25,221 nucleotides of DNA, taken from assembly GCA_002887195.1 (NCBI GenBank), contig PJAB01000497.1, positions 1 to 25,221 of the forward strand. The letters are read 5' to 3'. Below are positions 1-6,658 of this stretch, piece by piece. The position numbers were made by a program, and so were the translations under genes. The first letter of the stretch is position 1. Each line of letters starts with the position of its first letter. Source of the DNA: Chrysochromulina parva (lineage: Eukaryota; Haptophyta; Prymnesiales; Chrysochromulinaceae). A model generated the notes under the pieces. That model was not told the origin of the DNA. It searched no databases and worked only from the letters and a program-made list of their open reading frames with translations.

Positions 1-809
1 GACGGTTGAGGTCGCGTGGTGGTAGTAGTGGTACTCTGAGTCGAAGAAGTTGCGGAAGAACCAGCCCGCACCGTTCTCCTTGGTGAAGGTGAAGCCCGAG
101 TGGTCGGTCGCGGCGGAGAAAGCGTGGAAGAAGAAGAACATGTAATGGAAGGCCAGGCGCGTGGGGAAGAGCACGAGCGGACAGAGGAGCCCCGGGAGCT
201 CCATCACAGCGTACTCGACAGGGTGGTCGAGCCACGCGCCGGTCGCCACCAGCTGATCAACGCGCATATGGTGGCGCTTGTGGAAGTGCTTGTACATCAG
301 GGCCGTGTGAAGGATGCGATGAGCAAAGGCGGCCCAGATCCGACCGATCGTGTAGCCCGCGCAGATCTTGAGGACCCCGATGAGCACGTTGTCATCTTGT
401 GCAGAGACGATGTCATCGCCTCGAACCTGGCAAATCCTGCCGGCACAGTGGCAATTGGCAATGCATAGAATGAGCACAGTCGTGGAGAAACAAGAGAGTA
501 AGCCGGGAGACGGCTCAGCATACAGTGCAGCGTGTGCACTGCTTACCAGGTGAGCCCCGGAAGCATGATCAGTGTGACGTCTTTGAGAAAGTTGAGGGCG
601 CCGTCCACGTAGAGCTTTGGGTGACGTTTCCGGTCAGACTTCTTACAGAGTGTATATTGTGACCAGCGGCCCGAGAGATCGTTCCACGCAATGTACCCAG
701 CCGTGGCAAGATGGGTGACGACCATCACGATGCAGAACGAGCCGGCGAGCGCAAGCGGAGAGGGAAGCTCCGTGCCGCCCTCAACATTTGCAAGCTTGCG
801 ATCGATCAT
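1..809 (-). CDS. Sterol desaturase / fatty acid hydroxylase superfamily protein, C-terminus cut by window edge
   Basis: A membrane-bound di-iron oxygenase (sterol C4-methyl oxidase/fatty acid hydroxylase fold) that would hydroxylate or desaturate a lipid at the ER. Two exons: 547-809 and 1-436, with a GT-AG intron at 437-546. Splicing joins the Trp codon split after two bases and removes in-frame stops. All three histidine clusters are present in the spliced protein: HRILH (H127-H131), HKRHH (H140-H144) and HYYHH (H224-H228). Hydrophobic helices lie before the first cluster and between the second and third. The start at 809 is the first ATG after an in-frame stop (TAG, 18 bases upstream). About 233 codons are visible; the rest lies left of the window. 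The family is clear from the histidine boxes. The substrate (sterol, fatty acid or sphingolipid) cannot be told. Confidence 0.85.
437..546 (-). other. Intron of the hydroxylase gene (GT-AG, 110 bp)
   Basis: The donor reads TG|GTAAGC and the acceptor GGCAG|GATTTG on the minus strand. Removing it restores one frame between the N-terminal hydrophobic exon and the exon with the histidine boxes. No flanking-exon duplication is seen here, unlike the introns further right. Confidence 0.8.
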
Positions 810-1025
810 GTTTTCATGTGGCGTCTACTCGTTGTCGTCGCTTGCGTTCCCGTGGCGTCGGCGGCGTTGGTGTGTTTCGACGGACGGATGCACGCACGCG
901 GAGTGAAAACATGGACGGAAGGACTGCAGAGAATCGCCGCAGTGCGTTGACTCATGAAATGGCACGAAATCTTTAGGTTTCGTTAAACGGCACCGCTGGT
1001 GGCGACGGAGCGTGTGCTGTGTACT

Positions 1026-3329
1026 TTACCCAAGCTCGCCCAAGCACAGCGCACGATCGAGCTGCGCCCAACGCAGCCGGCATTGATCAGCAGTGAGGAG
1101 CTTGGCCTGCCTGGAGGTCAGTTCCCAACCCAGCGCGTCCGCACAGCCCGCGCCGCGTCGGTTCTGGGCATCTCGCAGCTTCGCGCGCAGATCGCGGCTC
1201 ACGTCCTCGAAGCGGAATCGATTGAGGCGCGCGGTCTCGGCGAGGAGTGCATCCGCTGCCGATGTCCAGCTCAGCTGCCAGTGCGTGCTCATATCGCGAT
1301 CGCCCTCCGGAAGCAGCCTTGCGCAGTAGATACCCACAGAGCCGGTAGGGCCCGGCGGTGGCGCCGCGCCCGAGTTGAGCGTCGTCGCGGGCGTGGGTGC
1401 GGCGGCTGCCTCCTCGTCCTTCGTCGTGGCCATGCGTGCCTCATCCCCGTCATCAGTGTCATCAGTGGACCCTTCAGATGCGCCAGCATGCTCGGCGTCC
1501 AAGCGCGCGACCTCGCTTGCCAACGGCCCCTTCCACAACTCCCCTTCCACATTCAGAGGCGTCTCTTCCGTGGCGCCCATGCTCGCGCACCAATGGGAGT
1601 CCAACCTGTCCTCGTCGAATGAATGGGGGTCCAAGACTGGCTTCGCCTGATCGCTGTTTTGCGCCGGGTTCGCCAGGGCCCTCGGCGGTGGAGGCGCCCA
1701 TGTTCGCTTGCTCTTGTACACCGCACTACTCTCCCCGCTACAACTTTCCCCGCTGCCAAAGGCCTCTTTTGGATCGTCGCCCATGTTCGCTTTTGGAGTG
1801 GCCATGTTCGCTTTTGGTACGTCGCCCATGTTCGCTTTTGAAGTGGCCATGTTCGCTTTTGGAGTGGCCATGTTCGCTTTTTGTGCGTCGGCCATGTTCG
1901 CTGGCGCGGCGGGTGCACTTGTGATGGGCACGTAGCAACCACTGTGTGCGTTCGCGGAGGCGCCATCCTTGCAGCCCGCCACATTTTGCGCTGGCGGCGA
2001 CGGCGCATGGCCAGCTGCGGTTGCCTCCCGTGCCGCTGCCATCGCCTTTGGGCTTGTGGGAGCCACCTTCGCTTTCGAAGTCGCAGCCAACACGAATCCT
2101 AAACCCGCAGCCACTGCACCCTCGGCCTCGGCCGCAGCCGCCTCGGCCTCGGCCGCAGCCGCCTCGGCCTCGGAAGTCTCTGCCGAGTGGCGTTCACTCT
2201 CCTCACGCTGCCTGCGCTCCATCGCGATTCGCTTGCGCTCCATCATCGCCTTGTGCGAGGTGCTGAGGCTCCTCTGACGGGCTGCAAGGGTGGCGAGGCG
2301 TTCGGTGCGCTGCAGCTCGGCGTTCGGCGCGCCGTCGAGCAGTCGCACCTGCGGCACTACGCTGAGTACCTCAGTACGGCTGCGGGAGGCGCTGTGTCCC
2401 GCAGAGGCGATCGGATTCCCTGCCAGCTTGAGACTGCGCAGCCCCGCCAATGCAGACAGAGGCGCCAGGTGCGACAGCTCGTCGAGCCCGTTACTGCCCA
2501 CCTCGAGCGTCGAGAGCGCCCCGCACGAGGCGAGTGCCGCGAGCGCCGAGGCGCCTTCAAGCCGATTGTGCGGCGCCAGGAGGGTCGTCAGCTGCTCGCA
2601 GTGCTCGACGCCGTCGAGTTTCGTCAGCTGGTTGGCGGAGACGTCGAGAGAGATCACCTGCGGCAAGTCGCGCATGGCGTCGCCGAGCTCGCGCAGCTGG
2701 TTGTGGTGCACCGACAGGATGCGCAGCGCGGGCAGCCGCAGGTTCTCGAGCGAGCGGAGCGCGTTATGCTCGAGACGCAGCGACGTGAGGAATGAGTACT
2801 CATGAATGGCAGGTGATATGTCCCGCAGCCCACACAGTGCGAGTTCGAGCTTCGAGATCAGTGTGATCGTTCGATAGGTGGACTGCTCGCGTGCGTGACG
2901 GCGCAGCAGGCCGGCCGTCATGCGGATCGTCCGATGTCCGTCTGCGCTGCGCTGCTCATCCGCCTCAAGGACCTCAGCTGCAGCCTCGGCCACCTCCCGT
3001 TCTGCACCAAGGAGAAACCGCTGCGTCATACGTACCTCCGCGAGATTGAGGTCGTGCCGTAGCTGCCACTCTTCCGGGTGATGCGAGCGCAGCTCGTCGG
3101 AACGGGTTGCATCCTGCCTTGGCTTGTCTGGGCACTCAGTCCGACATGAAGGGCATCGGGGGACGCTCATCTCGGACGTGGCGGTGCGCGCAAGATGCTC
3201 CCAGCAGCGCGCGCAAAAGTGGTGGCCGCAGTTTGTCACGATCGGATCGTAGAGCAGTTGCAGACAGATGCTGCACTCATCGTCGTCGGCGATCGCCCCC
3301 GACGCTGACTCGGAGGTCGCCGACAACAT
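1026..3329 (-). CDS. RING finger - leucine-rich repeat protein with Myb/SANT-like C-terminus
   Basis: A single-exon 767-aa protein, probably a RING-type E3 ubiquitin ligase. Residues 19-62 form a C3HC4 RING: C19-x2-C22, C34-x-H36, C39-x2-C42, C59-x2-C62. Residues about 153-335 hold SDS22-like leucine-rich repeats with LxxLxLxxNxL spacing, ending in a cap-like segment (VRLLDG), a likely substrate-binding surface. A charged coiled stretch follows (about 340-400, AEAEAAAAEAE). Then comes a low-complexity region with tandem KANMATP/KANMGD repeats (about 476-518). The last 88 residues have spaced tryptophans (WQLSW... LRWAQLD) and a QCRLRW motif like a Myb/SANT or trihelix DNA-binding helix. The RING and LRR calls are firm; the SANT-like domain is an inference from the motif. 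ATG 3329 puts the RING at the extreme N-terminus. Confidence 0.85.
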   Translation of the reverse strand: MLSATSESASGAIADDDECSICLQLLYDPIVTNCGHHFCARCWEHLARTATSEMSVPRCPSCRTECPDKPRQDATRSDELRSHHPEEWQLRHDLNLAEVRMTQRFLLGAEREVAEAAAEVLEADEQRSADGHRTIRMTAGLLRRHAREQSTYRTITLISKLELALCGLRDISPAIHEYSFLTSLRLEHNALRSLENLRLPALRILSVHHNQLRELGDAMRDLPQVISLDVSANQLTKLDGVEHCEQLTTLLAPHNRLEGASALAALASCGALSTLEVGSNGLDELSHLAPLSALAGLRSLKLAGNPIASAGHSASRSRTEVLSVVPQVRLLDGAPNAELQRTERLATLAARQRSLSTSHKAMMERKRIAMERRQREESERHSAETSEAEAAAAEAEAAAAEAEGAVAAGLGFVLAATSKAKVAPTSPKAMAAAREATAAGHAPSPPAQNVAGCKDGASANAHSGCYVPITSAPAAPANMADAQKANMATPKANMATSKANMGDVPKANMATPKANMGDDPKEAFGSGESCSGESSAVYKSKRTWAPPPPRALANPAQNSDQAKPVLDPHSFDEDRLDSHWCASMGATEETPLNVEGELWKGPLASEVARLDAEHAGASEGSTDDTDDGDEARMATTKDEEAAAAPTPATTLNSGAAPPPGPTGSVGIYCARLLPEGDRDMSTHWQLSWTSAADALLAETARLNRFRFEDVSRDLRAKLRDAQNRRGAGCADALGWELTSRQAKLLTADQCRLRWAQLDRALCLGELG
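1770..1905 (-). repeat. 21-24 bp minisatellite coding KANM repeats
   Basis: Tandem units built on GCCATGTTCGCTTTTG (plus strand), alternating about 21 and 24 bp, inside the RING-LRR gene. All units keep the frame, and the protein reads as repeated KANMATP, KANMATS and KANMGD blocks. Units differ by a few bases, which suggests expansion by slippage or unequal exchange. Confidence 0.85.
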
Positions 3330-3409
3330 GTGTGTTGCAGCCCCGCCGGACGAGAGGCTCGCCCTCGGCGGGACAAGTTTGCGCGGGCAAGTTTTAGACG
3401 CAGGAAAAC

Positions 3410-3496
3410 ATGTCGCGGAGAGTTAAAGGTGCAAAAAGACTAACTCGGGAACTCGTGAGGGGTTTCAACTCGTGGGGGTCCATCGCGGGCACGTGA
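3410..3496 (+). other. Upstream ORF (28 codons) ending in a TGATG overlap with the next gene
   Basis: An ATG at 3410 opens 28 codons of a basic peptide (begins MSRRVKGAKR). It stops at TGA 3494-3496, whose final A is the A of the ATG at 3496. It may be a regulatory uORF with reinitiation, or a first exon whose splicing I cannot resolve. No family is recognised. Confidence 0.35.
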
Positions 3497-3858
3497 TGCC
3501 CGGGCCTTCCAAATGGAACGGGGCCAAGAGGCGCCTCAGACGACCGCAAACGGAGGAACTCAAGAAGTCATTGCAGCAAAACAAGGGCAAACTGCCGCGC
3601 CAACGTGTCTCGCGGCCCGAAGATGAGAACGGCCGAATGGAGCGGCCGAAGCCGACGATCAAAAAGGCTCGCCCGCTGCAAGATTCAGAGAAGCGCCTTC
3701 GCAGTCTCAACAAGCTGCTCCGACAAATCGAGCAATTACAGGAGCGCGAGATGAGTGGCGAAACCCTGGACGCGCAGCAGCGAGAAAAGGTCTCGCGCTT
3801 GGACGAAACTTTGGAAGAGATGGAAGAATTGATGGGCGGCGGCTGCGGCGGCGGATAG
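3496..3858 (+). CDS. Small basic coiled-coil protein, PYM/eIF2A C-terminus-like
   Basis: A 120-aa protein from the first in-frame ATG at 3496; the frame is open upstream to 3427 but has only GTG codons there. The first half is strongly basic (KRRLRR, many Lys/Arg). The second half, about residues 60-112, is an amphipathic helix. Its pattern L-x2-L-x-K-x-L-R-Q-I-E-x-L, then G-E-x-L-x2-Q-x2-K, resembles the ribosome-associated C-terminal helices of PYM (partner of Y14-Mago) and eIF2A. It ends in a glycine-rich tail. The N-terminal Mago-binding segment expected for PYM is not visible, and the protein is shorter than PYM. It may therefore be a divergent PYM, lack a first exon, or be a different small RNA-associated protein. 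It is divergent from the RING-LRR gene, 166 bp away. Confidence 0.55.
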   Translation: MPGPSKWNGAKRRLRRPQTEELKKSLQQNKGKLPRQRVSRPEDENGRMERPKPTIKKARPLQDSEKRLRSLNKLLRQIEQLQEREMSGETLDAQQREKVSRLDETLEEMEELMGGGCGGG

Positions 3859-3971
3859 GTTGCACCCGCTGTGTCCTCGGTGCTGCTGACTTGGTCTCTG
3901 AATATGTACGATACACTCTGTAAAGACGTACGTTCATTAATATGTCGACTTCCGCGACTTCCCTCGATGCA

Positions 3972-4898
3972 CTACACCTCATCGGAGGATAGTGCCAGCT
4001 GCAACGACGTCAGGTTGGCGAGGACAAGGACAAACTCGCCGCACATGTCGAGCGAGGCGCGCACTGAGACGTAGTAGCGGCCTGCCTCGAGCCGTGTGTC
4101 GCCCCGCGGGAGCACGTAGCTGCTGGTCGTCAGCCCGTGGCCGAACAGGTTGCCCTTGAACAGGTTGCCTGTGGGCCCGGCGCACCGCTCGTAGCGCAAG
4201 TACCACTCATCGAGGGCGCCACTCCGCTTCTCGACCGCGAACGAAATGCCGCCGTGCGAAGGACGGTTGGGAAGGTCGAAGAACATGTGCGCATATTTGC
4301 CGTCACACACGCGGCCGCTCTTGCTGCCAAAGGTGCTGGTTGAAGAGCTCCCTTGAGGAGCGATGATCAGCCGTGCCGAAGTGTGGGTGGCCCGCACCTG
4401 GAAGGCGACAGTCGACCAGGTCGATCCGTACACGGAGAGGAAGTAGTACTTACCCTTCATCGCATAGCACGGGCTCACGGACGCGTAGAAGTGGCGGTGC
4501 GTCTCGTTGCCGATAGGGCTGACCCAGCTCGCATCAAGCGACGACGCTGCACTTACCCCTAGCCGGCGTTGCGCCTCCGCTGCGTGCAGATCAACCGATA
4601 CCGTCGTGACTTCGCCAGAGTCGCCCAGCTGGGCTGGGCCTATGTCGCCATCGTTGACGTAGATGCTCAGTGCCGCCACCGATCCTGATTGCGCCACCAC
4701 CTCGAACTCAATCGACTCGTCGTCGCTAACCGCAACTGCATAGTAGTCGACCCAACTGCCGCTCTCGACGATGCCAGGCGTCCATGCGCCGAAGGTGAGC
4801 TTCTGGTATGAAGGCGCCCCCGGTGTGCTTGTGTTTAGCGCGTCTGCATAAGCGAAGACAAATTGTATGGGCTGAACAAGCAGGAAGGCAATCCACAT
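3972..4898 (-). CDS. Secreted protein with PPC-like beta-sandwich segments
   Basis: A 308-aa protein. I chose the ATG at 4898 because it opens a signal peptide (MWIAFLLVQPIQFVFAYA, residues 1-18, likely cleaved before DALN). The same frame stays open to 5285, but that extension has no protein-like features. The mature part has two or three beta-rich segments. One reads SWVDYYAVAV followed by a Ser/Asp turn and an I-E-F-E-V strand, the pattern of pre-peptidase C-terminal (PPC) domains. Another near the C-terminus reads YYVSVRASLDMCGEFVLVLANL. Three N-glycosylation sequons are visible (NTS, NET, NLT). There is no protease domain and no clear GPI or membrane anchor. It is probably secreted or wall-associated; its function is unknown. 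Confidence 0.7.
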   Translation of the reverse strand: MWIAFLLVQPIQFVFAYADALNTSTPGAPSYQKLTFGAWTPGIVESGSWVDYYAVAVSDDESIEFEVVAQSGSVAALSIYVNDGDIGPAQLGDSGEVTTVSVDLHAAEAQRRLGVSAASSLDASWVSPIGNETHRHFYASVSPCYAMKGKYYFLSVYGSTWSTVAFQVRATHTSARLIIAPQGSSSTSTFGSKSGRVCDGKYAHMFFDLPNRPSHGGISFAVEKRSGALDEWYLRYERCAGPTGNLFKGNLFGHGLTTSSYVLPRGDTRLEAGRYYVSVRASLDMCGEFVLVLANLTSLQLALSSDEV

Positions 4899-5582
4899 CG
4901 CCAAGAAGCCGTCCTGCTTTCTATTTTTGGATGCACATAGCTGCTGTGAAACACACGACGCGCACACACCGGACCCCCAAGCACGAGGGCCTTTTAAGCA
5001 AGCAAGCAAGGCCTCTATCGCTATGGACGGATGCGAGCGCGCATGCCAAAACGGCGCGTTTTCTCGGACCTCTGGACGGGCCAACGAAGGGGGACGGGCG
5101 ACCCTAGGTCTGCAAGCTCTGCACGCCCATGGAAGGTGACGTCCTATACGGCAGCGGTAACAGCGGCGGGAGAAGTATGCGGCACAAATCATATGGGGAC
5201 GCTGGAGAGTTATGGTCGCGCTGCTTTCGAGCTGCTTCCACAATGTTACCAGATACCACAAATCCACAATGCGGCGCTGCTGCAAAGAGCGTCGAGGACT
5301 GCGCGAGGATGCATTATGTGAGGCGCCGTATGGGGTCGTAACGTAACTATGTCGCGCCGCTCGCGGAGGCGCTTGAGGTAGAGGTGTCAGTGCGGACTGT
5401 GTCGTCTTGTGGGGTTGAGCGTCCGTATTGCGTATACGACGCTCATGCTTTCACGGTTTTCGCGATCTTCTTGGTTCGATTTTCATCCGCGAGACCCCCG
5501 CGGATAAAATGTGAGCGTACGATTCGTCTCGATGGTATTCGGGGAGCTTTCTAACCAGCCAAGCATTGTCCAGTCGTCAACG
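4899..5582. other. Intergenic region, 684 bp
   Basis: It lies upstream of the secreted-protein gene and downstream of the GNAT gene, both on the minus strand. It contains an imperfect AAGC microsatellite at 4996-5010 and an open but non-protein-like extension of the secreted-protein frame up to 5285. I see no RNA gene and no other coding signal. Confidence 0.5.
4996..5010. repeat. (AAGC)n microsatellite
   Basis: AAGCAAGCAAGCAAG lies about 100 bp upstream of the ATG of the secreted-protein gene. The same tetranucleotide recurs at 9501-9558, upstream of another minus-strand gene. Confidence 0.9.
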
Positions 5583-6257
5583 CTACCGCGATCGCATGTG
5601 ACTACTACTCCAGTCGCCGTCGTTCGGGTTGCCTGAATAACCGAGGAACTTTTTCATGCTCGTGCAGCGCATGCGCGTCGCCGCGAATTCCTCCCTCGTC
5701 AGGCCGCCGCGCGCGTCGATCTCCCTTTGGAAGGGCGCAGGTACTGGCAGCTCGAGCGGCCTGGCGGGCTCCCATGGAGCTGTGCTCATCCACGGCAGTC
5801 GCTCGGTGGGAATCCATGCATGCCGTTTGTAGAAATTGATCGCGCGCTGGTTTCGAAAGGCGACGACGAGGTGCGCGTGCGTGCAGTGCCGCTCCTCGAG
5901 CATGATTTGCTCAGCCGCGGCCAACAGCGTGGACCCAATACCATGTCCTTGAGCGTCGGGCTGCACATAGAGGTGCTCAACCTCTGCGCCCCCGCGGATG
6001 ACCGCGAAGCCCCTGACGCTCGTACCGTCGACAGCCGCTGTGGAGCCGTCTTCGGCAATCAGCGCCGTTGGTCTTCGTTGATGCAGCGCCGGGTCGTGCT
6101 CAAGCAAGGAGACACCCACGCGCCTCTCGAAACTTTGTAGCGTGCAGAGCGAGAGCGTTTGCCGTGGCACCAGGTGGCCGTGAGCGGCATGCCATGCACT
6201 GTGCCAAATACTCGCAATCTGCCGCGCATCCGCAGTCGTTGCCCAGCGTACGCGCAT
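5583..6257 (-). CDS. GNAT-family N-acetyltransferase
   Basis: A 224-aa single-exon protein that would transfer acetyl from acetyl-CoA to an amine. The N-terminus (MRVRWATTADARQIASIWHS) matches the usual beta1-alpha1 start of GNATs. Motif A is at residues 97-120: LYVQPDAQGHGIGSTLL, with the pyrophosphate-binding Q103-G-H-G-I-G108. Motif B follows at about 136-150 (NQRAINFYKRHAW). The last 55 residues are a non-GNAT tail with no family I recognise. Substrate class (small molecule, aminoglycoside-like or protein) cannot be assigned. The start at 6257 is an ATG directly before the conserved first strand. Confidence 0.85.
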   Translation of the reverse strand: MRVRWATTADARQIASIWHSAWHAAHGHLVPRQTLSLCTLQSFERRVGVSLLEHDPALHQRRPTALIAEDGSTAAVDGTSVRGFAVIRGGAEVEHLYVQPDAQGHGIGSTLLAAAEQIMLEERHCTHAHLVVAFRNQRAINFYKRHAWIPTERLPWMSTAPWEPARPLELPVPAPFQREIDARGGLTREEFAATRMRCTSMKKFLGYSGNPNDGDWSSSHMRSR

Positions 6258-6658
6258 CGCCGAATCCCTTCGGAACCACAGTCGACAAACACTCGAAAGA
6301 CTCTGATGCGCGAAGACACAGAAGGGGTTGGGGAGCGATGAAGTGTGAATCAGAGTGTGAAGAGTCCGTACGAACCACCGTGAGCACGAACCACACGGTG
6401 TTTATTTTATGAGCTCATATTCGTGCACATATGCATTCCGCTCTCCCGCGCGGACGTACGGGGATGAGGTGCGCGGCACTACCGACTACGCAACTCGTCT
6501 ACGGTAGTGTGTGACTTGAGGAGTCCATGTTGCATGCCGTCCGCCCAATACATGTACGTGCCTGCCCCTCCCTCGCTGACAGTTCACGCGCACGGCACTC
6601 ACGCCAATGCCCCGCCCCCTTTCCTCCGATCCGAGCCCCTATGGCATTCTCCCCCCGC
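6258..6658. other. Intergenic region, 401 bp
   Basis: It lies between the GNAT start and the 3' end of the membrane-protein gene, both minus strand. It must hold the GNAT promoter and the 3' UTR of the membrane-protein gene. I see no further gene, repeat or RNA structure in it. Confidence 0.5.

Noticed and set aside
4899..5285. 129-codon upstream extension of the secreted-protein frame
   Set aside because: Cys/Arg/Pro-rich with no domain, crosses a microsatellite, and would bury the clear signal peptide.
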